This document shows positions 1-9,583 of a DNA stretch of 64,000 nucleotides, in pieces. Origin of the DNA: Nevskia sp964451925 (GTDB taxonomy: Bacteria; Pseudomonadota; Gammaproteobacteria; Nevskiales; Nevskiaceae); assembly GCA_964451925.1 (NCBI GenBank), contig CAYVKA010000008.1, forward strand, positions 1 through 64,000. Direction: 5' to 3'. Both the position numbers and the translations under genes were made by a program. The notes under the pieces were generated by a model, which saw nothing but the letters and a program-made list of their open reading frames with translations, was not told the DNA's origin and made no database searches. Position 1 is the stretch's first letter. Each line of letters opens with the position of its first letter.

Positions 1-236
1 ATAAAAGGCGGGGAGCAGCAACGCAGCGATCCAATCAGTGTTAACAGGCCCTAGGTGCCAAGGTAAGGTGCCGGGGCCGTTGCGGCGCCGGGATTTACAA
101 AGCTTTTACGCATCGGCGGCGGCGCGGCCCGTGCACGCCGCGCCCCTCGCCCCCGCCCGGAAAACGGGCGCGCGGAACAATCCGTCCCCGGCCCGCAAGC
201 CGGAGCCGCGCTCGTGATGACGTCAGGCGGCCCGGA

Positions 237-710
237 TCAAGGCTGCCGCCGCCCGCTGAAGCCTTCCTCGCTGGACAGTTCGGCGCGCCGCCGCGCCGCG
301 GCCACGCTGTGCATGTAGTCCTGCCAGCGCGTCCACTGCGCCGGGCTGAGGTTGGCGGCGAGCTCGTGCTCGTAGGCGCCGCGGGCCTTCATCTCGTCGC
401 CGTTGACCTGCGCCCAGCGCGCCGCCAAGGCATCGACCTGCTGCAGGTAGTCCGGCGCAGTACGGTCCAGCTTGTTCCACTGCGCGATGATCTGCCCGGA
501 GCTCTTGCCCAGCGCCCGCAGCGTGCCGTTGCGGTTGTCGTAGGCATTGAGCACGGCAACGCGCTGCGCATCGCTGGCGGACACCTGGGTCAACGCCGCC
601 AGCACCAGCTTCTCCGGGCTGGCGCCGAGATCGGTGCGCTGCACCTCGGGCTCGTCGGCGCAGGCCGACAGCATGGCGGCAAGCACCAGCAGGACAACAG
701 TACGCTTCAT
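237..710 (-). CDS. Small predicted lipoprotein
   Basis: The product is about 157 residues with a positively charged start, a short hydrophobic stretch and a lipobox ending in LSAC about 17 residues in, so it is probably lipidated and membrane-anchored. The mature part is charged, helical and rich in Ala, Arg and Gln; I recognise no family. The ATG at 710 is chosen over the longer frame because GGAG lies 8 bases upstream and the charged n-region begins there. It stands alone, divergent from the sulfotransferase gene. Function is unknown. Confidence 0.7.
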   Translation of the reverse strand: MKRTVVLLVLAAMLSACADEPEVQRTDLGASPEKLVLAALTQVSASDAQRVAVLNAYDNRNGTLRALGKSSGQIIAQWNKLDRTAPDYLQQVDALAARWAQVNGDEMKARGAYEHELAANLSPAQWTRWQDYMHSVAAARRRAELSSEEGFSGRRQP

Positions 711-996
711 CCACTCACTCCACGATCGTCCCACGGGCAGCGCCCGCGGCGCAGCGCCTGCGCCACGCGATCATTGCGCATCGGCGCCCCGGGCGGCAAC
801 GGCGCGGCGTGGCGAGGTTAAGCGAGGTAAAGCAAAGTTAAGTGAAGTAAAGATGCGCCTGCACGCCGGCCGGCACTGCAATAGTAGAGTTCCGAAAGGC
901 ATCCGTAAGTCTGCCGCCCGCCGCCACCATGCCCAGGCATCACGCATCGAGGACTTCGCACTGAATCCCTCCGTCCACGCGGGTAAGGCCCGAACC

Positions 997-1935
997 GTGG
1001 CGGCCGAGCCGATGCGGCGGCTGTTCCTGGTCGGCTGCCCGCGCTCGGGCACCACCTTGCTGCAGGCCGCCATCGGCCGCCTGCCGGGCGTATTCACGCT
1101 GCCGGAGACCGCCTGGTTCACCCAGCTGCTGGGCGCGCTGGGCGAATGGACCGACGGCCGCGACGAATATGTCCGCACCCGCTGGCGCCGCCGCCTGGCG
1201 CTGGCCAGCCCGCGCACCCACGGCCGCATGCGCGCCGCGGCCGCGGTGCTGGACGGCGCGGTGGAAGGCCTGCCGCGCCTGCCGCTGCGCCTGCGCGGCA
1301 GCAGCTACATCGGCGACTTCGTGCGGCTGATGGACCGCGCCGCCACGATGCAAGGCTGCGGCTGCTGGCTGGAAAAGACGCCGGACCATTTCGCCTACAT
1401 CGGGATCATCGCCCGCTACATCCCCGACGCCCGCTTCCTGCACCTGATCCGCAACTGCGAGGATGTCGTCGCCTCGGCCATCGACGGCCAGATCCGCTAC
1501 GCCGACCGCAACGCCTTCAGCGGCGGCATCACGCACTGGGTGCGGCACTGGAACCGCGCCGCCGAAACGCACCTGCGCTATGCCGGTGCGCCGCGTCATC
1601 TGGTGTTGCGCTACGAGGATTTCATCGCCGCACCGCAGGCCACGCTGCAACTGGTGCGCGGCTTCGCCGGCCTCGGTGCCGGCGCACCCGGTACCGCGCC
1701 GGCGATCGCCGACCTGAGCCTGGAACCGTGGAAGGCCGCGTCGTTGAACCACCCGCCGCGCAGGCCGCAGCGCAAGTTCGAGCAGCTGTTCGGCCCGCAA
1801 TTGCGGGCCTGGCTGCGCCAGCAGCTGGGCGACTACGAGGCGATCTCGGCCGAGCTGCAGCGCCGCCAGGCGCACCTGCTGCCGCCACCCGCCGCGCCGC
1901 TCCACGCCGCGTGGATCAGCGACGGCGCGGCCTGA
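997..1935 (+). CDS. Sulfotransferase-family protein
   Basis: The N-terminus LFLVGCPRSGTTLLQ is the 5'-phosphosulfate-binding loop of PAPS-dependent sulfotransferases. Further on, a block around ARFLHLIRNCEDVVAS matches the 3'-phosphate-binding region (R and S), and LVLRYEDFIAAP matches the family's conserved RYEDL-like strand. The expected activity is transfer of sulfate from PAPS to a hydroxyl or amine; the acceptor cannot be told. A GTG at 997 with AAGG upstream is chosen; the ATG at 1012 is equally possible, and an upstream ATG at 853 would add a low-complexity leader. It converges with the FAD dehydrogenase, 13 bases apart. Confidence 0.8.
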   Translation: MAAEPMRRLFLVGCPRSGTTLLQAAIGRLPGVFTLPETAWFTQLLGALGEWTDGRDEYVRTRWRRRLALASPRTHGRMRAAAAVLDGAVEGLPRLPLRLRGSSYIGDFVRLMDRAATMQGCGCWLEKTPDHFAYIGIIARYIPDARFLHLIRNCEDVVASAIDGQIRYADRNAFSGGITHWVRHWNRAAETHLRYAGAPRHLVLRYEDFIAAPQATLQLVRGFAGLGAGAPGTAPAIADLSLEPWKAASLNHPPRRPQRKFEQLFGPQLRAWLRQQLGDYEAISAELQRRQAHLLPPPAAPLHAAWISDGAA

Positions 1936-1948
1936 ACCGCTATCGCCT

Positions 1949-3619
1949 TCAGCCGGCGGCGATGTGCCGGCCGGCCAGCCAGCCGAAAGTCATCGCCGGG
2001 CCCAGGGTGGAGCCGGCGCCCGGATAGGACCCTCCCATCACCGAGGCGGTGCAATTGCCGGTGGCGAACAGGCCCGGGATGGCCTGGCCGGCGGGGTCCA
2101 GCACGCGCGCCTGCTCGTCGATGACCAGGCCGCCGTTGGTGCCGATGTCGCCGGAGTAGATCGGAAAGGCGTAGAACGGCGCCTGGTCGATCACCGCCAG
2201 GTTGGGATTGGGCGTGACCTTGGGATCGCCGTAGTAGCGGTCGTAGGCGGCGTCGCCGCGTCCGAACTGCGGGTCGCGGCCCTGCGCGGCGCCGGCGTTG
2301 AAGGTCTCCACCGTCTGCTTCAGCGCCTGCGCCGGCACCCCCATCTTCTGTGCCAGGGCCTCGAGGCTGGGCGCCTTGAGCAGGATCGAGCGCACCGCGG
2401 CGGGCAGGATCCAGTCCGGGAACTTGGGGATCACCGGGCCCATCGGATAGTTCCAGCGGTAGCGCGCGTCGAACACCGCCCAGGCGCTGGCGCTGCCGGC
2501 CTTGATCATCTCCTGTGCCGAAATGTGGTACGAGGCGGCCTCGTTGTGGAAGCGCCGGCCGGACTGGTTGACGATGATGTTGCCGGGCAGCGCGCGCTCG
2601 TAGGTGCACAGGCGCGCCGACTCCTCGCCGGGAATCTTGAATACCGGGGCGTACCAGGCCGAGGCCATGTTGCGCACCGCCGCGCCGGCCTCCTGGCCGA
2701 TGCGGATGGCGTCGCCGGTGTTGTAGGGATGGGCGCCGCTGTTGGACGGCTCGCCGCTGCCCGGCAGGTACTGCTGGCGCATCTGCGGGTTGCGCTCGTA
2801 GCCGCCGGCCGCCAGCACCACGCCCCTGAGCGCCTGGATGCGCTGGGTGCGGCCGCCGCGCTCGACCACGGCGCCGACGACACGGCCGTTGTCCTTGACC
2901 AGCGACACCAGGCGGGTGTCGAGCCAGATCGGCACGCCGCGCCGGTTGAGGGACATGCGCAGGCGCCCGACCAGGGCGTTGCCCAGCGTCAGGAAGCGGT
3001 CGCGCGGCGAGCGCAGGCGCTGCGCCAGGTCGCCGTAGTAGCGCCACATGATCTTGAGGAACACCTTGATCCAGCCGGCGGGGCGGTTGAGCAGGGTGTG
3101 CGCTTCCATCAGGGTCCAGTTGATGCGGCCGAACAGGTTGGCCGCCTTGGACGAGGGGCGCAGCCGCTGCACGTCCTCGCCCAGCACGCGGCCGTCGATC
3201 TCCAGCGGCATGTGGGTGCGCCAGCCCGGCTTTCCGCCCGGCAGTTCGGCGTGGTAGTCGGTATAAGGCACGCTGAAGAAGCGCGCCTCGGTGTTGGCCT
3301 GCACCCAGTCCAGCATCTGCGGCGCGCTTTCGACATAGGCGCGGATCAGGCTGTCCGGCACGTTGGGCGCGGCCAGGGCACGGATGTACTGGAACGCCTC
3401 TTCGGGGCTGTCCTGCGCGCCGGCCTCGCGCGCCTGGCTGCTCACCGGAATCCAGATGGCGCCGCCGGACATGGCGGAGGTGCCGCCGTAGAGGCCGCTC
3501 TTCTCGATCACCACCACTTTCGCGCCCTGGTCGGCCGCGGCGATCGCGGCCACCTGCCCACCGGCGCCCGATCCCACCACCAGCACATCGGTGATGACAT
3601 CCCAAGTCTCCGAACCCAT
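1949..3619 (-). CDS. FAD-dependent dehydrogenase, 3-ketosteroid delta-1-dehydrogenase-like
   Basis: The protein is 556 residues, close to the KstD/fumarate-reductase flavoprotein size. An N-terminal Rossmann dinucleotide site (VLVVGSGAGGQVAAIAAADQG, then an acidic VVVIEKS strand) is followed by GGTSAMSGGAIWIP, typical of the KstD group. The C-terminus has NGGLVIDEQARVLD and a G-S-Y-P-G-A-G-S-T-L-G-P block that binds FAD and substrate. The likely reaction is flavin-dependent dehydrogenation of a steroid-like or 3-oxo cyclic substrate. The exact substrate is not identifiable, and a generic fumarate-reductase-type flavoprotein is the alternative. Confidence 0.8.
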   Translation of the reverse strand: MGSETWDVITDVLVVGSGAGGQVAAIAAADQGAKVVVIEKSGLYGGTSAMSGGAIWIPVSSQAREAGAQDSPEEAFQYIRALAAPNVPDSLIRAYVESAPQMLDWVQANTEARFFSVPYTDYHAELPGGKPGWRTHMPLEIDGRVLGEDVQRLRPSSKAANLFGRINWTLMEAHTLLNRPAGWIKVFLKIMWRYYGDLAQRLRSPRDRFLTLGNALVGRLRMSLNRRGVPIWLDTRLVSLVKDNGRVVGAVVERGGRTQRIQALRGVVLAAGGYERNPQMRQQYLPGSGEPSNSGAHPYNTGDAIRIGQEAGAAVRNMASAWYAPVFKIPGEESARLCTYERALPGNIIVNQSGRRFHNEAASYHISAQEMIKAGSASAWAVFDARYRWNYPMGPVIPKFPDWILPAAVRSILLKAPSLEALAQKMGVPAQALKQTVETFNAGAAQGRDPQFGRGDAAYDRYYGDPKVTPNPNLAVIDQAPFYAFPIYSGDIGTNGGLVIDEQARVLDPAGQAIPGLFATGNCTASVMGGSYPGAGSTLGPAMTFGWLAGRHIAAG

Positions 3620-4031
3620 CTGCTCCCCCTCGTTGGTGTGTGGTCGCGGACCGCCCGGCGCCGGGCCCGCGGTCCGGGCTCATCTTGCGGCAAGGCCGGC
3701 CGGCTTATCTCCCGCAAATGGATGAGGGGCACCCGGCCCGCGCGCTGCGCAAAACAGCACCGCCCCGGCGCAGCTTGAGCGGATGGCGGGCACTCCGGCA
3801 CCGTGCGCCGTGCGCCGTGCGCCGTGCGCCGTGCGCGGCACAGTCTGTTGCGCGGCGTTCTATTCATGGAACTTTCACCACCACTTCACAGTCGGCTACG
3901 GCAGCCCCCTGTATAGTGAGCACCAAGCCTGCTGCGGAGCAGCCGTGCATGGCCGGATCCGGCGATGCGGGTACGGGGCCAGGGACGGCCCGATCTTTGC
4001 AGGGTCTTGAACGGCCACACGGAAGACTGCC
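3620..4031. other. Intergenic region with GTGCGCC tandem repeat
   Basis: This 412-base gap lies between the divergent dehydrogenase and acyltransferase genes. It contains about 4.9 perfect copies of the heptamer GTGCGCC (3803-3836) and a TATAGT hexamer near 3912 that could be the -10 of the downstream gene, although no well-spaced -35 is visible. No convincing coding frame was seen. Confidence 0.5.
3803..3836. repeat. Short tandem repeat, heptamer GTGCGCC x4.9
   Basis: Four exact copies of GTGCGCC and a fifth lacking the last base lie head to tail. A seven-base unit in non-coding DNA is prone to slippage, so copy number may vary between strains. Confidence 0.9.
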
Positions 4032-5480
4032 ATGAGCGAACACCCATCGAAGCCGCAGCACAGCGGGCCGACCAGCGAGCCGATGAGCGCGGTGGATCGC
4101 GCCTGGCTCGACATGGATGATCCCTGCAACCCGATGGTGATCAGCGCCATCTTCCAGCTGGAAGGCCCGGTCGACGCGGCCAACCTGCAGAAGGTGATGG
4201 TGGAGCGCCTGCTGCGCTACCCGCGCTTCCGCCAGCGGGTCGACCGCAGCGAGGGCCCGCCGCGCTGGGTCACCGACAAGGACCTGGATTTCCGCAACCA
4301 CGTGCAGGTGCGGCGCCTGCCGCACGGCGCCAACCAGCGCGAGCTGCGCAAGGCGATCTCGGCCGAGGTGTCGCGCGAGCTGGACCACCACCACCCGCTG
4401 TGGCGCCTGCTGCTGTATCCCTGCCCCAGCGGCCCGGTGACGGTGCTGTTCCGCGCGCACCATGCGCTGGCCGACGGCATCGCCCTGGTGACCCTGCTGA
4501 TCGACAGCACCGACAGCGGCTTCCAGCGCGCGCCGGACCCGAATGCGCCGGCGCCGGCGCCGATGATCCGCCCCGGCCCGCTGGGCGGCCTGATCGACGC
4601 GCTGGAGCTGGTCAACGGCGGCCTGATCAAGCTGCGCGCGATGTCGCGCAGCCGCTCCGGCCGCCTGCGCCTGCTGCAGCAGTTCCAGGAAGGGCGCGGC
4701 GCGTTCACCGCGGTGCGCCGCGTGCTGAGCCTGCCGGAGAACAACCCGCCCGCCTTGCGCCAGGGCCTGTCCGGCCGGCGCGGCGTGGCCTGGGCCGACG
4801 ATATCCCGCTGGAGCCGATCCGCCGCCAGGCCAAGGTGCTCGGCGTGCGCGTCAACGACCTGCTGATGACCGCCCTGGCCGGCGCCTTCAGCCGCCAGCT
4901 CCACCACAGCAGCGCCGAGCTGCCGGAAGACCAGAACCTGCGCATTTCGGTGCCGGTGAACCTGCGCAGCGGCAAGGGCCGCTCGCTCGGCAACCACTTC
5001 GGCCTGGTGCTGCTGGACCTGCCGGTCGGCGTCGACAGCCCGCAGCTGCGCCTGCAGCTGGTGGCGCAGCGCATGACCGAGCTGAAGGAATCGCCGCAGG
5101 CGCGCGCCACCATGCTCGGCCTGGCCGCCGCCGGCCACCTGCCGGTGCCGCTGGAGCGCAAGCTGGTGGACCGCATCGGCGCCAAGTCGGTGGCCGTGGT
5201 GTCGAGCCTGCCCGGGCCGCGCCGCCATGTGCGCATCGGCGGCGCGCGCATGCGCAACCTGGTGTTCTGGCCGCCGCAGTCGGGCGGCATCGGCATCGGC
5301 ATCAGCTTCTTCAGCTATGCCGGCCACCTCAGCTTCGGCGTGTCCGCGGACCTGGCGCAGCTGCCCAACCCGCGCGGCCTGTTGGATGCGTTCCGCAGCG
5401 AGCTGGAGGAACTGCAGGCCCTGCTGCCGCCGCCCGAGCCGGCGGAGGCCGAGCCGCTGCCGGACGTGGTGGAAGACTGA
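4032..5480 (+). CDS. Wax ester synthase / diacylglycerol acyltransferase (WS/DGAT)
   Basis: The 482-residue product has the usual WS/DGAT length. The catalytic HHxxxDG motif is visible as HHALADG near residue 145, and the N-terminal MSAVDRAWLDMD block and later NDLLMTALAGAF and PVNLRS stretches fit the family. It would transfer acyl groups from acyl-CoA to fatty alcohols or diacylglycerol at the inner membrane, making wax esters or triacylglycerol as storage lipid. Phosphoglycolate phosphatase follows 88 bases downstream with no evident link in function. Confidence 0.92.
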   Translation: MSEHPSKPQHSGPTSEPMSAVDRAWLDMDDPCNPMVISAIFQLEGPVDAANLQKVMVERLLRYPRFRQRVDRSEGPPRWVTDKDLDFRNHVQVRRLPHGANQRELRKAISAEVSRELDHHHPLWRLLLYPCPSGPVTVLFRAHHALADGIALVTLLIDSTDSGFQRAPDPNAPAPAPMIRPGPLGGLIDALELVNGGLIKLRAMSRSRSGRLRLLQQFQEGRGAFTAVRRVLSLPENNPPALRQGLSGRRGVAWADDIPLEPIRRQAKVLGVRVNDLLMTALAGAFSRQLHHSSAELPEDQNLRISVPVNLRSGKGRSLGNHFGLVLLDLPVGVDSPQLRLQLVAQRMTELKESPQARATMLGLAAAGHLPVPLERKLVDRIGAKSVAVVSSLPGPRRHVRIGGARMRNLVFWPPQSGGIGIGISFFSYAGHLSFGVSADLAQLPNPRGLLDAFRSELEELQALLPPPEPAEAEPLPDVVED

Positions 5481-5568
5481 AGGCGGGCGCGCCGAGGCGC
5501 TCGCGCGGACTGGCCGCGGCGGGGCGTGACGGCGGATCGGTTCCGCCCGTTGCCACGCGCACCGCGCC

Positions 5569-6300
5569 ATGAGCCGATTGCCTGATCCGCCGCCGCATCC
5601 GGCCGCAACGCCGCCGGAAACGCCTCGCTTCCGCTGCCGCGCGGTCCTGTTCGACCTCGACGGCACGCTGCTCGACACGCTGCCCGACATCGCCGCCGCG
5701 GTGGACCGCACGCTGCTGGGCCTGTCCCTGCCGGTGGCGGGGCCGCTGCGCGTCCGCGGCTGGGTCGGCAACGGCGTGAAGCTGCTGATGGAGCGTGCGC
5801 TGCGCCATGCCGGCGCCGACCCGGCCGCGACCCTGCAGCCGGCGCTGGAAGCGTTCGCCGCGCACTACGCCGAGGATTACACGCAGCGCTCCACGCTCTA
5901 TCCGGGCGTCGCCGCGACCCTGCCGGCTCTTGCCGCGCGCGGCCTGGCCCTGGCGGTCTGCACCAACAAGCCCAGGCGCTTCGTCGCGCCGCTGCTCGAC
6001 CATTTCGGCATCGGATCGTATTTCAGCGCGCTGGTCAGCGGCGATACCCTGCCGCGGCAGAAGCCCGATCCCGCCCCGCTGCTGCATCTGGCCGGCAGGC
6101 TCGGCTTGCCGGCGGCCGACTGCCTGGTGGTCGGCGATTCGCGCAACGACGTCCAGGCCGCGCGTGCCGCGGGCATGGCGGTGGCGGCCGTCAGCTACGG
6201 CTACAACCACGGCGAGGACATCCGCGACAGCCATCCGGACGCGGTGATGGCCACGCTGGCCGAGCTGCCGCGGCTGATCGCGCAGGAACCGGGCGGCTGA
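5569..6300 (+). CDS. gph: Phosphoglycolate phosphatase, HAD superfamily
   Basis: HAD motif I is FDLDGTLLDTLPDI, with the catalytic Asp pair near residues 27-29. Motif II is around AVCTNKP, motif III is the Lys of QKPDP, and motif IV is VVGDSRNDV. The cap domain between motifs I and II and the 243-residue length match Gph, which removes 2-phosphoglycolate formed during repair of DNA 3' ends. Other HAD phosphatases of the same subclass cannot be fully excluded. Confidence 0.88.
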   Translation: MSRLPDPPPHPAATPPETPRFRCRAVLFDLDGTLLDTLPDIAAAVDRTLLGLSLPVAGPLRVRGWVGNGVKLLMERALRHAGADPAATLQPALEAFAAHYAEDYTQRSTLYPGVAATLPALAARGLALAVCTNKPRRFVAPLLDHFGIGSYFSALVSGDTLPRQKPDPAPLLHLAGRLGLPAADCLVVGDSRNDVQAARAAGMAVAAVSYGYNHGEDIRDSHPDAVMATLAELPRLIAQEPGG

Positions 6301-6626
6301 GGCCATCCGGAGTGGGCGAACCGCGTTACCGGCATTGGCCCCCGTCCGGTGCTCCGCTGCGCTTGACCTGGGTCAATGCCGGAATGTCCGCCCAATGTGA
6401 AAAATACGGGTAACCTGGGCCGGTTTGCCAAAACCGAGGCCCAGTACAAAGATTGCCGCACGAGGCCGCTGCTACGGCCGTGTGACGGCAGCGATGTTCA
6501 GTCTCCGGGCGACGCAAAACAGCTTGGCTGGAGACCATGAAGCACCATTGCCGCAATCCCTTCGATTATCGCGCCCCGATCCCGGCCCGCCAGCCGGCCG
6601 CTCGCGCGGACTGACGGAAACGCAGC
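6301..6626. other. Leader region with hairpins upstream of the MHYT-GGDEF-EAL gene
   Basis: There is no credible gene here. A strong imperfect stem lies at 6415-6443 (CTGGGC/GCCCAG plus CGGTTT/AAACCG, loop of four). A second pair, GTCTCC (6501-6506) and GGAGAC (6530-6535), encloses GACGCAAA, which resembles part of a c-di-GMP-I riboswitch core; the remaining conserved core was not found. Confidence 0.4.
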
Positions 6627-9488
6627 GTGCCCAAGAGCTATGACCTGTGGCTGGTGCTGCTGTCCTTCGTGGTCGCCGGCATCGCCTCTTATGTCGCGCT
6701 GGACCTGGCCTCGCGGGTATCCGCCTCGCGCGGCCAGCGCTCGGCCGGATACTGGCTTGCGGGGGGCGCCCTATCCATGGGCGCCGGAATCTGGGCCATG
6801 CACTTCGTCGGCATGCTCGCCTTCAGCCTTCCGATCAGGGTTTCCTACGACTTCGGCATCACCCTGCTGTCGCTGGTGATCGCGGTCGGCGTCTCGGCCT
6901 TTGCACTGTACACGGTGGGCGGATCCACGCTCGGCCGGATGCGGCTGGCCATCGCCGGCACATTGATGGGCCTGGGCATCGTGGCGATGCACTACACCGG
7001 CATGGCGGCGCTGCAGGTGCGTCCCGCGCCGATCTACCAGCCGCTGGGCGTGCTGCTGTCGGTGGCCATCGCCGTGGCCGCTTCCGTCATCGCGCTGTGG
7101 ATCGCGTTCCGGCTGCGCGGCGAAACGATGGCCAGCGCGTTCTGGCGCCGATTCGGCGGCGCCGCGATCATGGGGGTCGCCATCGCCGGCATGCACTACT
7201 CGGGCATGGCGGCCGCGCGATTCGCGCCGGACACCATTTGCTACGGCGGCCCCGAAGCGCTGCGCAGCAGCTGGCTGGCCATCGCGGTGGGCTTCTGCAC
7301 TTTCCTGTTCCTGGCCACCACGCTGCTGGTCTCGATTTTCGACGCCCGCCTGGCGGAACGAACCGCGAAACTGTCGGCGCAGTCCGACCGCATCAAGCTG
7401 CAGGCGGAACAGGCCCTGGGAAAAGAACGGGAATTTCTCAAGGCGCTGCTGGAGAATCTGTCCGACGGCATCGTGGCCTGCGACGAAAAAGGAATCCTGA
7501 CCGTATTCAACCGCGCCACGCGCGAGTTCCACGGCATGCCGGAGGAGCCGATCCCGCCGGATCGCTGGGCCGAGCACTACGACCTGTACCTGGCCGACGG
7601 CGTCACCCGCATGTCCAAGGAGCAGGTGCCGCTGTTCCGCGCGTTCCAGGGCGAGACGATTCGCGACGTCGAGTTTGTCATCGCCCCGCGCGGCCGCCCG
7701 CGCCTGCAACTGGTCTGCAACGGCCAGCCGATCATGGCCGGATCGGAAAAGCTCGGCGCGGTCATCGCCATGCACGACATCACCGAGCGCAAGCGCTACG
7801 AGTCAACGCTGCACGAGGCCAAGGAGCTGGCCCAGGTCACGCTCTCCTCCATCGGCGACGGCGTGATCCGCACCGACGAGCGCGGCCGCATCACCTTCTG
7901 CAATCTGGCCGCGGCGAAGCTGCTGGCCACCGAGCCGGACTACCCGCTACACAAGGCATTCGGCGAGCTGATCCACCTGTTCGACGACAACGGCCGGCCG
8001 ATCCCCGATCCGGTCGAGCAGGTGCTGCGCACGGGATCGGCGCTGCGCGTCAGCCTGTTCAGCAGCATTCGGACCCTGAAGGGCGAGCAGCTGCCGATCG
8101 CCGACTCCGTGGCGCCCATCCGCGACCAGAGCGGCGCGGTGATCGGCGCGGTGTTCGTGTTCCAGGACGTCAGCGACACGCGGCAGATGACGGAAAAGCT
8201 CGCGTTCCAGGCGCGCAACGACCAGCTCACCGGCCTGCCCAACCGTTTCGCCTTCGAGGAAACCCTGCACAGCTGCCTGGCCGCCGCAGCCGCAAGCGCG
8301 GAAGTCCATTTCCTGCTTTACATCGACCTCGACCATTTCAAGATCGTCAACGACACCTCGGGACACGCCGCGGGCGACAAGCTGCTGCGCGAGGTCTCGG
8401 CGCTGCTGCGCGGGCACCTGCGGCCTTCCGACTATATCGCCCGGCTGGGCGGCGACGAATTCGCCGTGCTGCTCTACGGCTCATCCAAGGCCGCGGCCAG
8501 GCGGGTGGCGGAAAACCTGATCCAGGCGGTCAAGGATTATCACCTGGTCTACGCCGGGCGGACCTTCAAGGCCGGGCTGAGCATCGGCATTGCGGAGATC
8601 AACGACGGCAATGCCGACAGCTCCACCGTCATGGCCCAGGCCGATACCGCCTGCTATGCGGCCAAGGACCTCGGCCGCTGCCGCTACCAGTTCTACAACG
8701 TCGATGACGCCCAGATCCTTCAGGCTCAGCGGCATATGCACTGGGCACAGCGCATCGAGCAGGCGCTGGAGGAGCACGGCTTTGAAGTGCACCTGCAGAA
8801 GATCGTGGACCACAACCGGGAATCGGTCGGGTTCGAAGCCCTGATCAGGATGAAAGGCGAGCAGGGACGGATCATCGGCCCCGATGCGTTCCTGCCCGCC
8901 GCCAAACGCATGGGGCTGATGGTGCGCATCGATCAATGGATGGCGCGCGAGGTGCTGGAACTGGTTTACCGCCGCAAGCACCAGTCGCGCCCCGGCACGA
9001 TGCACTACATTTCCATCAATCTCAGCGCCAAGAGCGCGGGCGAACCCGCGTTCGTCGACTGGATGCTTGCCCTGATCGATCAGTACAACATCGGCAAGGA
9101 ACTGCTGCGCTTCGAGATCACCGAAACCGAGCAGCTGCATGCCACCGATACGGAGTCGCGGCTGATCACCGAGCTGCGCCGGCGCGGCTTCAAGGTCTGG
9201 CTCGACGACTTCGGCATGGGCTACAACTCCTTCGACCTGCTGAAACGCCTGACCGTGGACGGACTCAAGATCGACCGCTCCTTCACCGGCGATCTGATCC
9301 GCGACCCCGTCGACCGCGCCCTGGTCGAAGCCATCGTCTCGCTGGGCAAGGCCATGAAGCTGGAGCTGCTCGCGGAAGGTGTCGAAGACCAGCTGGCCTT
9401 CCGCGAGCTGTGCGGCATGGGCATCCAGTATTTCCAGGGTCACCTGTTTGACCGGGCGACGGCAGCGGACATCGCCCTATCGCTGTAG
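6627..9488 (+). CDS. MHYT-PAS-PAS-GGDEF-EAL c-di-GMP signalling protein
   Basis: The protein has 953 residues. Residues 1-230 are a seven-helix MHYT sensor with MHFVGM (58-63), MHYTGM (121-126) and MHYSGM (189-194), thought to bind a metal and sense a diatomic gas. Two PAS-like domains follow (about 270-510). The GGDEF domain has intact GGDEF near residue 610, and an RPSD inhibitory site ends five residues before it. The EAL domain has EAL near residue 736, plus ITETE, DDFGMGYNSF, LKIDRSF and AEGVED, so both synthase and phosphodiesterase sites look complete. It starts at GTG with a weak ribosome site. It sits beside the Wsp locus, suggesting a shared c-di-GMP output. Confidence 0.93.
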   Translation: MPKSYDLWLVLLSFVVAGIASYVALDLASRVSASRGQRSAGYWLAGGALSMGAGIWAMHFVGMLAFSLPIRVSYDFGITLLSLVIAVGVSAFALYTVGGSTLGRMRLAIAGTLMGLGIVAMHYTGMAALQVRPAPIYQPLGVLLSVAIAVAASVIALWIAFRLRGETMASAFWRRFGGAAIMGVAIAGMHYSGMAAARFAPDTICYGGPEALRSSWLAIAVGFCTFLFLATTLLVSIFDARLAERTAKLSAQSDRIKLQAEQALGKEREFLKALLENLSDGIVACDEKGILTVFNRATREFHGMPEEPIPPDRWAEHYDLYLADGVTRMSKEQVPLFRAFQGETIRDVEFVIAPRGRPRLQLVCNGQPIMAGSEKLGAVIAMHDITERKRYESTLHEAKELAQVTLSSIGDGVIRTDERGRITFCNLAAAKLLATEPDYPLHKAFGELIHLFDDNGRPIPDPVEQVLRTGSALRVSLFSSIRTLKGEQLPIADSVAPIRDQSGAVIGAVFVFQDVSDTRQMTEKLAFQARNDQLTGLPNRFAFEETLHSCLAAAAASAEVHFLLYIDLDHFKIVNDTSGHAAGDKLLREVSALLRGHLRPSDYIARLGGDEFAVLLYGSSKAAARRVAENLIQAVKDYHLVYAGRTFKAGLSIGIAEINDGNADSSTVMAQADTACYAAKDLGRCRYQFYNVDDAQILQAQRHMHWAQRIEQALEEHGFEVHLQKIVDHNRESVGFEALIRMKGEQGRIIGPDAFLPAAKRMGLMVRIDQWMAREVLELVYRRKHQSRPGTMHYISINLSAKSAGEPAFVDWMLALIDQYNIGKELLRFEITETEQLHATDTESRLITELRRRGFKVWLDDFGMGYNSFDLLKRLTVDGLKIDRSFTGDLIRDPVDRALVEAIVSLGKAMKLELLAEGVEDQLAFRELCGMGIQYFQGHLFDRATAADIALSL

Positions 9489-9583
9489 GCCCAGCGTCCA
9501 GGCATTTGACGGCTACGGCCAAGCCGCGCCGGCCCGTTCCGCCCGCCCTCTCCTGATGCCCTGCCTCCGGCAAGGCCGCACCG

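Noticed and set aside
1964..3778. 604-residue plus-strand frame opposite the FAD dehydrogenase
   Set aside because: Shadow of a strongly recognised flavoprotein.
3803..3836. CRISPR-like array
   Set aside because: Units are contiguous heptamers without spacers.
6415..6535. Full c-di-GMP riboswitch call
   Set aside because: Only fragments resemble the core; the GGCAAACC half and tetraloop receptor pattern were not found, so it is only listed as a weak observation.
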